From Clostridia bacterium (lineage in GTDB: Bacteria; Bacillota; Clostridia; Oscillospirales; CAG-382), in assembly GCA_017381715.1 (NCBI GenBank), contig JAFOBR010000010.1, positions 1-63,099 of the forward strand: a DNA stretch of 63,099 nucleotides, given 5' to 3'. The notes beneath the pieces are model-generated. The model did not search any database. It was not told the origin of the DNA and worked only from the letters and a program-made list of their open reading frames with translations. A program made the translations under genes and the position numbers. This document shows positions 23,408 to 33,547 of the stretch, piece by piece. The first letter of the stretch is position 1. Each line of letters starts with the position of its first letter.

Positions 23408-25630
23408 ATGAGCACACTTGTAATACTTGAGTCGCCTACCAAGGCGCATACTGTCAAAGGCTTTTTGGGAAAAGGCTATAAAGTAGTGGCTTCCAACGGC
23501 CACGTACGCGATCTTCCCAAAAGCAAACTCGGAATTGACGTAGAAAACAACTTTGCCCCCCAGTATATTAATATCAGAGGCAAGGGTGAACTTATAAGCG
23601 ATCTTAAAAAAGAAGCAAAGAATGCAGATAAAGTTTTGCTTGCAGCCGACCCTGACCGTGAGGGTGAAGCAATAAGCTGGCATCTTGCCGCTGTTTTGGG
23701 TATTCCCGAAGAAAAGATAAAGCGTATCACTTTTAACTCCGTTACAAAGGCGGCTGTTAAAGAGGCTATTAAGAATCCCAGAAGCATCGATATGGCTTTG
23801 GTCAATTCCCAGCAGACCCGCCGCATACTTGACCGTCTTGTGGGTTATAAAATAAGTCCTTTTCTTTGGAGAAAGATCAAAAACGGTCTTTCTGCAGGAA
23901 GAGTTCAGTCTGTTGCCACGAGACTTATTGTTGAAAGAGAACGGGAAATACAGGCGTTTGTGCCCGAAGAATACTGGACAGTAACCGTTAAGCTTTCCAA
24001 TGCGGAGGGTGATACCTTTACCGCAAAATATTTTGGTGATAAAAACGGCAAAAAAGAGCTTGGTAACGAAGCAGATGCTTACGGCGTTGTAAACTCCGTA
24101 AAGGATGCGGCGTTCACCGTGGCTTCCGTAAAGCGTTCCGTAAAGCACCGCCGTCCTCAGCCTCCTTTTACCACAAGCACACTTCAGCAGGAAGCCAACA
24201 GAAGATTATCACTTCCCACTCAGCGCACTATGATGATCGCACAGGAACTTTACGAAGGTATTAATATCGGCGAGCGAGGCACCCACGGTCTTATCACCTA
24301 TATGCGTACCGACTCTCTGCGTGTTTCTGACGAGGCAAAGGCCGCTGCTAAGGAATATATCGTCGGTAAATACGGCGAAAAGTATTATCCTGCGGTTCCC
24401 AATACCTATAAGGTTAAAAAAGGCTCGCAGGATGCACACGAAGCTATCCGTCCTTCCGATCCCTCCCTTGCTCCCGATATGATCAAAAACCGTCTTACGG
24501 CGGATCAGTATAAGGTTTACAAGCTTATATACGATCGTTTTATTGCAAGCCAGATGAAGCCTGCGGAAATAGATACAGTTTCTGTGGATCTTGATGCTTC
24601 AGGAAACATTTTCCGCGCTACCGGCGCCACTGTAAGATTCCCCGGATATCTCGTTATCTGCGATGATTCGGACAGCGGTGATGACGAGATCGCAAAGGAT
24701 AAGCTTCCTCTTCTCTGCGAAAACGAGGTATGTAATTGCTCCGGCATTCTTCCCGAACAGCATTTTACAGCACCTCCTTTCAGATACACCGAAGGTTCTC
24801 TCGTTAAGATGCTGGAGGAAAAGGGCATAGGCCGTCCCTCCACTATCGTAACCACCATAACCACCATAATCTCCAGAGGATACGTTGTAAGAGAGGGAAA
24901 ATCCCTTGTTCCCACAGAATTGGGATTTGTTACCACCGATCTTATGCTTAACGCATTTTCCGGAATTGTCGATTATAATTTCACAGCTCAGATGGAAGAA
25001 GATCTGGATGAGATAGAATCCGGAAACAAGGATTATATAAAGGTGCTTGAAAACTTTTATAAAGACCTTGAAACCGAATTAAAATCAGCAGAAGCTATAA
25101 TCGGCAAAGATAAAATCGCAGTAGAACCCGAAAAAACAGATATTATCTGTGAAAAATGCGGTTCTGTCATGGTGGTTCGCAACGGACGTTTCGGCAAATT
25201 TGCCGCTTGTCCCAATTACCCTAAATGTAAAAACACCAAGCCTCTTGAGCCCGAAAAGAAGCCTTTGGAGGCAAAAGAGATAATAAGCGATGAAAAATGT
25301 CCCGCTTGCGGCGGCGAAATGGTATTGCGCAAGGGCAGATACGGAAGCTTCTTTGCCTGCCGTTCTTACCCCGAGTGCAAGACTACGCTTCCCGTCATCA
25401 AAGACAGCGGCGTGGTATGTCCCAATTGCGGAAAACGCATTGTGGTACGTCAGAGCAAAAAGAAGACCACGTATTACGTTTGCGAGGATGCATCCTGCGG
25501 ATTTATTTCCTGGGATATTCCCCAGACAAGAAAATGTCCCAAGTGCGGAGATATCGTTTTAAAGAAAAAGAACAGAGATCAGTATTATTGCCGCAGTAAC
25601 TGTGGCTGGACAGAGGAAAATAAGAAATGA
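23408..25630 (+). CDS. topA: DNA topoisomerase I (type IA)
   Basis: 740 residues. The TOPRIM domain carries LESPTKA and DPDREGEAISWH. The catalytic tyrosine is Y298 in LITYMRTDS. Four Cys4 zinc ribbons follow from about residue 578 (CEKCGS, CPACGG, CPNCGK and CPKCGD); the third is spaced differently from the rest. The enzyme relaxes negative supercoils by single-strand passage. AAGGAG precedes the ATG. Its stop overlaps the plsX ATG by four bases. Confidence 0.98.
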   Translation: MSTLVILESPTKAHTVKGFLGKGYKVVASNGHVRDLPKSKLGIDVENNFAPQYINIRGKGELISDLKKEAKNADKVLLAADPDREGEAISWHLAAVLGIPEEKIKRITFNSVTKAAVKEAIKNPRSIDMALVNSQQTRRILDRLVGYKISPFLWRKIKNGLSAGRVQSVATRLIVEREREIQAFVPEEYWTVTVKLSNAEGDTFTAKYFGDKNGKKELGNEADAYGVVNSVKDAAFTVASVKRSVKHRRPQPPFTTSTLQQEANRRLSLPTQRTMMIAQELYEGINIGERGTHGLITYMRTDSLRVSDEAKAAAKEYIVGKYGEKYYPAVPNTYKVKKGSQDAHEAIRPSDPSLAPDMIKNRLTADQYKVYKLIYDRFIASQMKPAEIDTVSVDLDASGNIFRATGATVRFPGYLVICDDSDSGDDEIAKDKLPLLCENEVCNCSGILPEQHFTAPPFRYTEGSLVKMLEEKGIGRPSTIVTTITTIISRGYVVREGKSLVPTELGFVTTDLMLNAFSGIVDYNFTAQMEEDLDEIESGNKDYIKVLENFYKDLETELKSAEAIIGKDKIAVEPEKTDIICEKCGSVMVVRNGRFGKFAACPNYPKCKNTKPLEPEKKPLEAKEIISDEKCPACGGEMVLRKGRYGSFFACRSYPECKTTLPVIKDSGVVCPNCGKRIVVRQSKKKTTYYVCEDASCGFISWDIPQTRKCPKCGDIVLKKKNRDQYYCRSNCGWTEENKK

Positions 25631-26631
25631 GAACTACCATAGCAGTTGACGCAATGGGCGGCGACAAAGCTCCTCAGGCTGTTGTAGGAGGCGCATTGCT
25701 CGCAGCTTCCCAGTTGCCTATAGATATAATTCTCGTTGGTGACAGCGATGCCATTTATACCGAGATAAATAACAGAGGCGCTATGCCTTCAAATATATCC
25801 GTTGTTCACGCCCACAGCGTTATAACGATGGAGGATGCGCCCGGAGCGGTATTAAAGGAAAAATCCGATTGCTCTATGGCGGTAGCGGCAGAGCTTGTAA
25901 AGAACGGAAAAGCAGATGCTTTGGTTTCTGCAGGAAATACCGGGGCTCTTTTTACCGTATCTTCTCTTAAAATACGCCGTCTCCCCGGTATACGCCGTGC
26001 GGCATTGGGCGCGGTCGTGCCTCTTGAAAATCCCGTGCTTATCGTAGATTCCGGCGCAAATACAGATGCTACGCCCGAGCTGTTGCGCACCTTCGCCCAC
26101 ATGGGCAGTCTGTACGCACAGCTTGTAATGGGTATCGAAAATCCCCGTATAGGCCTTGTGAACAACGGAAGCGAATCCACAAAGGGAACCCCCTTATATG
26201 CGGAATCCAATGCACTGCTTTCAAAAGAAAAAAACATAAACTTTGTGGGCAATGTAGAGGGAAGAGACATCCCCTGCAACACCTGCGACGTTGTTGTGTG
26301 CGATGGATTTACGGGTAATATTTTGCTCAAGACAATCGAAGGTATGGGTTTATTTATGAAGAGCAAGTTAAAGAGCATTTTCTATGCAAACCGTATTACC
26401 AAGGTTGCGGGCGCTCTTACCAGAAGACAGATTTCCGATCTTAAAAAGCAGATAGACCACCGTGAGCACGGCGGAGCGCCTTTTCTGGGACTTGCCAAGC
26501 CTGTTGTAAAGGCTCACGGAAGTTCGGATGAAAAGAGCATTTTTACAGCTATTCGTCAGGCGAAGACCTTCCACGAAAGCGGACTTATATCAAAACTTAA
26601 GGAGGCGATACAGAGTGAATCATCAGATTGA
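25627..26631 (+). CDS. plsX: Phosphate acyltransferase PlsX
   Basis: 334 residues. The N-terminal AVDAMGGDKAP and the later SAGNTGAL, NNGSESTKG and CDGFTGNILLKTIEG blocks mark PlsX. It moves acyl groups from acyl-ACP to phosphate, giving acyl-phosphate for PlsY in phospholipid synthesis. In many Bacillota acpP sits between plsX and rnc; here rnc follows at once, overlapping the plsX end by 17 bases. Confidence 0.97.
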   Translation: MRTTIAVDAMGGDKAPQAVVGGALLAASQLPIDIILVGDSDAIYTEINNRGAMPSNISVVHAHSVITMEDAPGAVLKEKSDCSMAVAAELVKNGKADALVSAGNTGALFTVSSLKIRRLPGIRRAALGAVVPLENPVLIVDSGANTDATPELLRTFAHMGSLYAQLVMGIENPRIGLVNNGSESTKGTPLYAESNALLSKEKNINFVGNVEGRDIPCNTCDVVVCDGFTGNILLKTIEGMGLFMKSKLKSIFYANRITKVAGALTRRQISDLKKQIDHREHGGAPFLGLAKPVVKAHGSSDEKSIFTAIRQAKTFHESGLISKLKEAIQSESSD

Positions 26632-27340
26632 GCCGTTGCCTTATATTGAACTTGAAAAGAAGATAGGCTACGTGTTCCGCAACAAAGAATTCCTTCTTAC
26701 CGCGCTCACCCATTCTTCTTTCGTTAACGAAACAAAACAAAAAACCTCCCTTCGCTCCAACGAACGGTTAGAGTTTTTGGGAGATTCCATTCTTTCTGTA
26801 ATCGTTTCCGAGCATATATACCGTTCTTCTCCCGAGCTGGACGAAGGATATCTTACAAGAATCAGAGCCAATATAGTATGTGAAAATTCATTAAGCGAAT
26901 TTGCCCGTGAAATAGAATTGGGAAGCTACCTCCGCATGGGACACGGTGAAGCCGTAACCAACGGAAGAGACCGTAAAAGTACGGTTGCCGATGCTTTTGA
27001 AGCTTTGCTTGCCGCAATTTATCTTGATGGCGGTATGGATCAGGCAAGACGTTTTCTTATGCCCCGTGTAAAAACGGCTCTTTCCAAGCTTTCAAAGGGT
27101 GGTAACGAGGATTATAAATCCCGTTTGCAAAAGATCGTTCAGCAAACACCGGAGGAAATTCTCGAATACGTTCTTGTAAGCGAAGAAGGTCCTCCTCACG
27201 ACAGAGTATTTACCTTCCGTGTAATGCTCAATTCCAACTGTCTGGGCGAAGGCGTGGGCAGAACAAAGCGTGAAGCGGAGCAAAGCGCCGCCAAAGAAGC
27301 ACTTTCCGTTCTCGGTGAACTTGATGAAGACCCATCGTAA
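26615..27340 (+). CDS. rnc: Ribonuclease III
   Basis: 241 residues from a GTG at 26615 with AAGGAGGC eight bases ahead; a longer in-frame start at 26528 would lie deep in plsX. The signature NERLEFLGDSILS marks the nuclease domain. A second acidic cluster is present (VADAFEALLAAIYLDGG), and a double-stranded-RNA-binding domain fills about 165-235 (DYKSRLQKIVQ, GEGVGRTKREAEQSAAKEAL). The enzyme cuts rRNA precursors and structured mRNA. Confidence 0.97.
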   Translation: MNHQIEPLPYIELEKKIGYVFRNKEFLLTALTHSSFVNETKQKTSLRSNERLEFLGDSILSVIVSEHIYRSSPELDEGYLTRIRANIVCENSLSEFAREIELGSYLRMGHGEAVTNGRDRKSTVADAFEALLAAIYLDGGMDQARRFLMPRVKTALSKLSKGGNEDYKSRLQKIVQQTPEEILEYVLVSEEGPPHDRVFTFRVMLNSNCLGEGVGRTKREAEQSAAKEALSVLGELDEDPS

Positions 27341-28319
27341 CATACCTGTTTTTATTCCCCAGGAGGGGTGCCCAAACGCCTGCGTGTTTTGCTCCCAGAA
27401 AAAGATTACGGGAATAGATCGCCGTGCAGAATTGAATACCTTGAAGGATACCGTTGAGAAAGCTTTGGAAAACGAGTGGCAGGAAAGCGAGATCGCCTTT
27501 TTCGGCGGAAGCTTTACGGCTATTGATAAAGCGCGTATGATATCTCTTCTCGATACGGCGTACGAATACGTGTGTGCAGGAAAAATTAACGGAATACGCA
27601 TTTCCACCCGTCCGGATTACATAGACGAAACCGTGCTGGAGATTTTAAAAAGCAGGGGAGTAACCGCTATCGAATTGGGTATTCAGAGCGTTTCGGATAA
27701 AGTGTTAACAGCTTCCGGAAGAGGTCACACAAGTAAACACAGCGAAAACGCTTGTAAATTGATAAAAAAATACGGCTTCCGTCTGGGCGGACAAATGATG
27801 GTCGGTTTGCCTTTGTCAACCGCAAAGGATGAACTAGCCACCGCTCAAGCCATTTGTGATTGGGGCGCGGACGAAACCCGTATTTATCCTACCGTTGTCT
27901 TTGAGGATACGGCGCTTTATAATATGACCTTACAAGGTGCATACGAGCCTCTGTCCTTGGAGGATGCGGTTTCCCGCTGTGCAGACTGTATGGATGTGTT
28001 TTTGACCCGCGGCGTAAAGGTCCTTCGCGTTGGACTTCACGCTTCGGAGCAGCTCGTTTCCGCTCCTTACGGAGCTACCCATCCCGCTATGGGAGAGCTT
28101 GTGGAAAGCGAATTGTACCGCAGAAAAATAGACAGTCGTATACAAGGCGCCCGTGGGAAAAAGCTTTTGGTTTACGTTCCCTTTTCCGCTTGTTCAAAGG
28201 CGGCGGGGCAGCACAGAAAAAACACGGAATATTTTAAAAACACTTACGGTTTTTCTCAGGTATCCGTATACGGAACCGATATGCCGGAGTATACGGTAAG
28301 AATACATATAGAGGATTGA
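27324..28319 (+). CDS. Radical SAM protein, Elp3-like
   Basis: 331 residues from the ATG at 27324, overlapping rnc by 17 bases. The iron-sulfur site is CPNACVFC (CX3CX2C) near residue 14, followed by FFGGSFTAI and ELGIQSVSDKVL. The layout is that of the Elp3/MiaB-type radical SAM half without a visible acetyltransferase domain. The reaction is unknown to me; RNA modification is a guess from relatives. Genes of this kind often lie between rnc and smc in Clostridia. Translation is likely coupled to rnc. Confidence 0.85.
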   Translation: MKTHRNIPVFIPQEGCPNACVFCSQKKITGIDRRAELNTLKDTVEKALENEWQESEIAFFGGSFTAIDKARMISLLDTAYEYVCAGKINGIRISTRPDYIDETVLEILKSRGVTAIELGIQSVSDKVLTASGRGHTSKHSENACKLIKKYGFRLGGQMMVGLPLSTAKDELATAQAICDWGADETRIYPTVVFEDTALYNMTLQGAYEPLSLEDAVSRCADCMDVFLTRGVKVLRVGLHASEQLVSAPYGATHPAMGELVESELYRRKIDSRIQGARGKKLLVYVPFSACSKAAGQHRKNTEYFKNTYGFSQVSVYGTDMPEYTVRIHIED

Positions 28320-28323
28320 TTTT

Positions 28324-31300
28324 TTGAAACTTAAAAGTATAGAAATGCAGGGGTTCAAATCGTTCCCCGATAAAACACGAATAGCTTTTGACGACGGTGT
28401 TACCGCCATTATCGGCCCCAACGGAAGCGGTAAATCCAACATTTCCGATGCGGTGCGCTGGGTACTTGGCGAAATGTCAATGAAAAGTCTTCGCGGTAGC
28501 AAGATGGAGGATGTTATCTTTAACGGAACGCCCACCCGTCCTGCCGCAAACTTTTCTGCCGTTTCTCTTACTCTTGATACCACCGCAGAGTACGACCGTC
28601 ACGCACAGACATTTATGTCTCTTTCCGAGGAAGAGAAAAATGCCGATGATAAAAAGGACGAATACAAGCTTCACGACGGAACCGAGGTAACCATAACCAG
28701 AAAATATTACCGCAGCGGAGAAAGCGAGTATTATATCAACAAAAAGCAGGTGCGCTTAAAGGATATCTACGAGCTGTTCTATGATACCGGTATCGGCAGA
28801 GAGGGTTATTCGGTTATTTCTCAGGGTAAGATATCCGAGGTTCTCTCCCAAAAGGGACACGAGAGAAGAGATATCTTTGAAGAAGCTGCGGGAATTTCCA
28901 AATTCCGCTACAAAAAAGCGGAAGCGGAAAGAAAGCTTGCCGAAACAGAAAATAATCTTGTAAGAATAAACGATATTTTAAGCGAGGTCTCCTCCCGTAT
29001 CGGTCCTTTGGAAAAGGAAGCGGAAAACGCAAAGAAATATCTTGTGCTTTCCGAAGAGAAGAAGGGATTGGAGATCACTCTCTGGCTTGATAAGATAGAT
29101 AAGCTTCGCGGCGATCTGGAGCGCAACGCAACCGAAACCGCGGGTGCCCGTCTTGCTTTGGATAACAGCGAAAACGACGTGAGAACCCTGGATTATAAGC
29201 TGGATAACGCTCTTCGTGAAGGATATGATGTCGGACGAGAGCTTTCCGAAACAGAGCGTCTTATCTCCGAAAGCGAAAAAAATATAGCTTCCATCGAATC
29301 CGAAAAAGCACTTCGTTTAAACGATGCGGAGCATTACCGCCGTATGGCACGTCAATACGGTGAAGATATTTCCGTAAACAAAAGAGAACTTTCTTTGGCT
29401 GTGGATATGCTTTCCGCCGCTATTGAAGTGGGGAAGGAACTTGAAAGCGAGCACGCAAAGGTAAAAGAAGAATTTGCCCTTGCGGAAGAAGCTTATGCAA
29501 AATACCGCGACACAGCTGTTTTGTGCGCCGAAAAGGAACAAAACGCTCTTTCTGAGCAGACTAAGGCATACGAAACAGTTTCCCGTTTAAGAGAAAGCTA
29601 TGCCGCTATTAAGGCTAAATCCGAAGAATCAGTCCGTGCCCGTGATGAAGCGGAAGCACAGCTTTCCGCCTCAGCCGCAAGAATGGCAGAGCTCAAATCT
29701 GCTTTGGAGAGAGCCGCTTCGGCGCTCAATTCAGCGGAATTACAAGTTAATGAAACTGCGGAAAAATATGCCGAAGCAACCAAAAAGTGCGATGAAAACA
29801 GAGCTTTGCGCAATCAGCTTAACGAAAAACTGTCTACTGTAAATCTTGAAATTTCGGCTTTGGAGCACAGACGTGAAAACCTGCGCCGTATGGAAGCGCT
29901 GTTTGAGGGATATTCGGATGGCGTTAAAAACGTAATGAACTCCTCCGAGCTTAAGGGCATTGTAGGTACCGTTTCTTCCGTTGTTTCCACGGACGAAAAG
30001 TACGTTCTCGCTCTGGAGACAGCATTGGGTGCATCCGCACAGTTTATTATTACGGAAAAAGAAGAAGATGCAAAAAATGCCGTAAAGTACCTTAAAAAGA
30101 CTTCCGGCGGCAGAGCAACATTCCTTCCCATTGATACCGTAACCGGCAATCGCGTAAATGAAGAGCCTTTCAAAAATGTAAAAGGCTATATCGGTATCGC
30201 ATCCGATATGGTAAAGAGCGATAAAAGATTCCGTACGGTTATAGATGACCTTTTGGGCAGAACCGTTCTTACAGAAAATATGGATTCCGCTACTTCTGCC
30301 GCATCCGCTTGCGGATATAAGGTAAAGGTTGTTACCCTTGACGGTCAGGTGGTAAACCCCGGAGGAAGTATTACCGGCGGCAGCGCCCACAAAAAAGCGG
30401 GTCTGTTTACAAGAGCTATGGATATCGATCGTCTTACCGCCGATATCAAAACAAAGCGCACCGAAACGGAAAAGCTGGAAGAGAATATTGCAGATACCGA
30501 TTCGGCTTACAACACTCTTTGTACAGTAAAAAAAGAGGCGGAAGATTCGTATAATTCCGCATTGTCGTTGCGCGGCGATTGTCAGCGTGAATGCGACGGT
30601 GCAGGGGTAAGACTTGAAGAGGAAAACAAACATAACGAGGCGATCAAGCTTCAGGCTTCCCGTCAGGTTTTGGATGCGGAAACATCCCTTGCGGAATCCG
30701 AAAAGCAGCTTGCGGAAGCGGAAGAAACCCTGAATATTCTCCGCGCCGCTTGTGAAAAGTGCAATTCTGACAGTGCTTTGGCAAAAGCCAACGAACAAAG
30801 TGCTTTTGATGAATGTAACCGTATGCGTGTTTCTCTTTATGAGAAAGCATCTTCTTATGACAGACAGAACGCGCACATACGTGCTCTTTCCGATAAGAAG
30901 GAGGGCATTCAGAACAGAATAAACGATATTACCGCTTCTATCCGTCAGGCAGAGGAAAGCGCCGCCGAATCCGAGGCGTTGCTTGCTGAATTCGACGTTA
31001 AAAAGCTGCGTTTTGAAGAAGAAACCGCAAAATACCGTGAAAAGCTTAAAGAGCTTCTTGCTTCCCGTGATGAATCCGAAAAGAATGCTGTAAACATTCG
31101 CAGTCTCGTTAAGGAGGCTCAGATCAAAAAGGAAGAAGCTTTGCGCAGATTTACTGAGCTTGAATCAAAAGGTCAGAATCTTAATACCGATTACGATACG
31201 GTTTCCGCAAAGCTTTGGGATGAATATGAGCTTACCTATACCAACGCCTGCGCATACAGATTGCCTGCGGAGCAGATGACATCTGCAGCAACCCGTGTGG

Positions 31301-31956
31301 CATCTCTCCGTGCAAAGATCCGTGCTATGGGTCACATAAACGTAAATGCCGTTGAGGAATACAAAACCGAAAAAGAGAGATTTGATTTCCTTACCGCGCA
31401 GACCGATGACCTTAATAAGACACGACGCCAGTTGGATTCCACCATTGAGAAGCTGTCCCGCACTATGAAGGATACCTTTATAGATTGCTTTGAGCGTATC
31501 AACTCCGCTTTCGGCAGAACCTTCGCCGCATTGTTCGGCGGCGGCTCCGGTAAGGTTGAGCTTGAAGACCCCAACAACCCTCTGGAATGCGGAATAGATA
31601 TTATTTTAAGACCTCCCGGAAAGAGCGTAAAGAGTATTTCTCTTCTTTCCGGCGGCGAACAGTCCTTTGCCGCAATTGCATTGTATCTTGCTTTGCAGGA
31701 GATCAATCCTTCGCCCTTCTGTATTTTCGACGAAATCGAATCTGCGCTGGATGATGTTAACCTTGCAAAATTTGCGGATTACGTGCGTGAGCACAGCGAA
31801 TCCACCCAGTATATTCTTATTACCCACCGCCGCGGCACCATGGAGCGCGCCGACGTGCTGTACGGTGTAACAATGTACGAAAGAGGTGTTTCCAATTATC
31901 TCCGTCTTAACGTAGATATGATGGAAGAAAATATCAAAAAATACAGTCATTCATAA
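28324..31956 (+). CDS. smc: Chromosome segregation ATPase SMC
   Basis: 1210 residues from a TTG at 28324, with AGAGGATTGA just ahead. Walker A is GPNGSGKS (from residue 31). Two long coiled coils, rich in Glu/Ala/Lys, flank the hinge (about 542-670, with ETALGASAQFI and GGRATFLP). The ABC signature LSGGEQ is at 1108-1113 and Walker B is CIFDEIES (1133-1140). SMC forms a ring with ScpA and ScpB to organise and separate chromosomes. scpA and scpB are not in the window. ftsY follows after 12 bases. Confidence 0.98.
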   Translation: MKLKSIEMQGFKSFPDKTRIAFDDGVTAIIGPNGSGKSNISDAVRWVLGEMSMKSLRGSKMEDVIFNGTPTRPAANFSAVSLTLDTTAEYDRHAQTFMSLSEEEKNADDKKDEYKLHDGTEVTITRKYYRSGESEYYINKKQVRLKDIYELFYDTGIGREGYSVISQGKISEVLSQKGHERRDIFEEAAGISKFRYKKAEAERKLAETENNLVRINDILSEVSSRIGPLEKEAENAKKYLVLSEEKKGLEITLWLDKIDKLRGDLERNATETAGARLALDNSENDVRTLDYKLDNALREGYDVGRELSETERLISESEKNIASIESEKALRLNDAEHYRRMARQYGEDISVNKRELSLAVDMLSAAIEVGKELESEHAKVKEEFALAEEAYAKYRDTAVLCAEKEQNALSEQTKAYETVSRLRESYAAIKAKSEESVRARDEAEAQLSASAARMAELKSALERAASALNSAELQVNETAEKYAEATKKCDENRALRNQLNEKLSTVNLEISALEHRRENLRRMEALFEGYSDGVKNVMNSSELKGIVGTVSSVVSTDEKYVLALETALGASAQFIITEKEEDAKNAVKYLKKTSGGRATFLPIDTVTGNRVNEEPFKNVKGYIGIASDMVKSDKRFRTVIDDLLGRTVLTENMDSATSAASACGYKVKVVTLDGQVVNPGGSITGGSAHKKAGLFTRAMDIDRLTADIKTKRTETEKLEENIADTDSAYNTLCTVKKEAEDSYNSALSLRGDCQRECDGAGVRLEEENKHNEAIKLQASRQVLDAETSLAESEKQLAEAEETLNILRAACEKCNSDSALAKANEQSAFDECNRMRVSLYEKASSYDRQNAHIRALSDKKEGIQNRINDITASIRQAEESAAESEALLAEFDVKKLRFEEETAKYREKLKELLASRDESEKNAVNIRSLVKEAQIKKEEALRRFTELESKGQNLNTDYDTVSAKLWDEYELTYTNACAYRLPAEQMTSAATRVASLRAKIRAMGHINVNAVEEYKTEKERFDFLTAQTDDLNKTRRQLDSTIEKLSRTMKDTFIDCFERINSAFGRTFAALFGGGSGKVELEDPNNPLECGIDIILRPPGKSVKSISLLSGGEQSFAAIALYLALQEINPSPFCIFDEIESALDDVNLAKFADYVREHSESTQYILITHRRGTMERADVLYGVTMYERGVSNYLRLNVDMMEENIKKYSHS

Positions 31957-31968
31957 AAAGGAGCAACA

Positions 31969-32877
31969 ATGGGCTTTTTTGATAAATTAAAACAAGGTCT
32001 TGCAAAGACAAAAGCCGCCTTTATCACTCCGCTTGAAAAGCTCTTTTCATCTGCGGAAAAGGTGGACGATGATTTTTTTGATGAGCTTTTGGACGTGCTT
32101 ATAATGGCAGACGTGGGAGTGGAAACATCCGATTATATCGTTGAAACTCTCCGTGCCGAATTAAAATCCAAAAATATATGGGAGGCAGATAAAGCCCGTG
32201 TGGAGCTTCGCCGAGTTATGTGTGAAACCATCGGCGAGTATAAGCCCCTTGAGATCAAAGAAGGTCTCAACGTAATTTTGGTTATCGGAGTTAACGGCGC
32301 AGGCAAGACCACCTCTATCGGCAAATTGGCATCAATGTACAAAGCCGATGGAAAAAAGGTCATTCTTGCCGCCGCAGATACCTTCCGTGCTGCAGCCATC
32401 GACCAGCTCGGTGTCTGGGCGGACAGAGCAGGGGTACAGATGATACGTCAGTCCGAGGGTGCAGACCCTGCAGCTGTTGTATTTGACGCTGCTGCCGCCG
32501 CCCGCAAGCAAAAAGCCGACGTGCTTATCGTAGATACTGCGGGAAGATTGCACAACAAGAAAAATCTTCTTGATGAGCTTGCAAAAATTAACCGTGTTTT
32601 AGACCGTGAGCTTCCCGAAGCCCACAAGGAAACTCTTATAGTTCTGGATGCAACTACCGGTCAGAACGCTATTCTGCAGACACAGGAATTCGGTAAAGCC
32701 GCAGGAATTTCCGGTCTTGTTCTTACAAAGCTGGACGGAACCGCAAAGGGCGGATTTGTGCTTGCAATAAAACATACCTTGGATATTCCCGTGCGCTTTA
32801 TAGGCGTAGGCGAGGGTGTGGACGATCTCCGTCCCTTTAACCCCGATGATTTTGTAAAAGCTATGTTCGGAGATTAA
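31969..32877 (+). CDS. ftsY: Signal recognition particle receptor FtsY
   Basis: 302 residues. An N-terminal helical NG-domain cap is followed by the SRP GTPase with GVNGAGKTT (107-115), ADTFRAAAIDQL, the DTAGR box (189-193), and TKLDGTAKGG. The long acidic A domain of E. coli FtsY is absent, as is common in Gram-positive bacteria. FtsY docks SRP-ribosome complexes at the membrane. AAGGAG precedes the ATG. rdgB follows three bases after the stop. Confidence 0.97.
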   Translation: MGFFDKLKQGLAKTKAAFITPLEKLFSSAEKVDDDFFDELLDVLIMADVGVETSDYIVETLRAELKSKNIWEADKARVELRRVMCETIGEYKPLEIKEGLNVILVIGVNGAGKTTSIGKLASMYKADGKKVILAAADTFRAAAIDQLGVWADRAGVQMIRQSEGADPAAVVFDAAAAARKQKADVLIVDTAGRLHNKKNLLDELAKINRVLDRELPEAHKETLIVLDATTGQNAILQTQEFGKAAGISGLVLTKLDGTAKGGFVLAIKHTLDIPVRFIGVGEGVDDLRPFNPDDFVKAMFGD

Positions 32878-32880
32878 AAA

Positions 32881-33495
32881 ATGGAACTTGTTTTTGCCAC
32901 CAATAATAAACACAAAGTAAGCGAACTTCGTGAGCTTTTTCACGGATATTTCGGCGATAAAGTAAATATACTTACTCTTAAAGACGTAGGCTTTGAGGGG
33001 GATATTATCGAGGATGCCGATACTTTTGCGGGAAATGCCTTTATAAAAGCCGATACGGTATGCCGTTTTTGCGGAAAACCTGCCGTAGCGGACGATTCGG
33101 GCCTTGTTGTAGACGCATTGGGAGGAGCTCCCGGTGTTATGTCCGCCCGCTATTCCGGTGCAGATGCCGACGATATAAGAAATATTCAAAAGCTTTTAAA
33201 AGAGCTTGATGGTGTGGAGTACGAAAACCGTACTGCCCGTTTTGTTTGCCACATCTGCTGTGTTTTCCCTGATGGAAAACGTATTGACTGTGAAGAAAAC
33301 AGCGAAGGCAGAATTATCTTCGAATGTAAGGGTGACGGAGACTTCGGTTACGACCCTGTCTTCCTTAACGAAGAGTACGGACTTACCTTTGCCCAAATGG
33401 ATATGGAAACAAAAAACAAGGTAAGCCACAGAGGAAAAGCAGTAAGAACTTTTGCAGACATATTTGCTTCAACAAATGTTGACATAATACAGTAA
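32881..33495 (+). CDS. rdgB: XTP/dITP diphosphatase (RdgB/HAM1)
   Basis: 204 residues. The family opens with FATNNKHKVSEL, followed by EDADTFAGNAFIKA, the ADDSGLVVDALGGAPGVMSARYSG block and the late FGYDPVF loop. The enzyme removes pyrophosphate from non-canonical purine triphosphates and so keeps them out of DNA. It starts three bases after ftsY; the next promoter (33479-33507) lies in its last codons. Confidence 0.96.
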   Translation: MELVFATNNKHKVSELRELFHGYFGDKVNILTLKDVGFEGDIIEDADTFAGNAFIKADTVCRFCGKPAVADDSGLVVDALGGAPGVMSARYSGADADDIRNIQKLLKELDGVEYENRTARFVCHICCVFPDGKRIDCEENSEGRIIFECKGDGDFGYDPVFLNEEYGLTFAQMDMETKNKVSHRGKAVRTFADIFASTNVDIIQ

Positions 33496-33507
33496 ATGTG
33501 TTATCAT
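33479..33507 (+). promoter_or_regulatory. Promoter of the cdaA-cdaR-recJ run
   Basis: TTGACA (33479-33484), 17 bases, TATCAT (33502-33507). It starts inside the end of rdgB and leads into the 52-base gap before cdaA. Confidence 0.75.
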
Positions 33508-33547
33508 ATTTTATTGGAATAAGTATACTTTACCGGGAGGGAACAGC

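Noticed and set aside
26528..26614. Longer RNase III starting at 26528
   Set aside because: The extension lies inside plsX, is Arg-rich and unlike RNase III. The GTG at 26615 has a strong AAGGAGG site.
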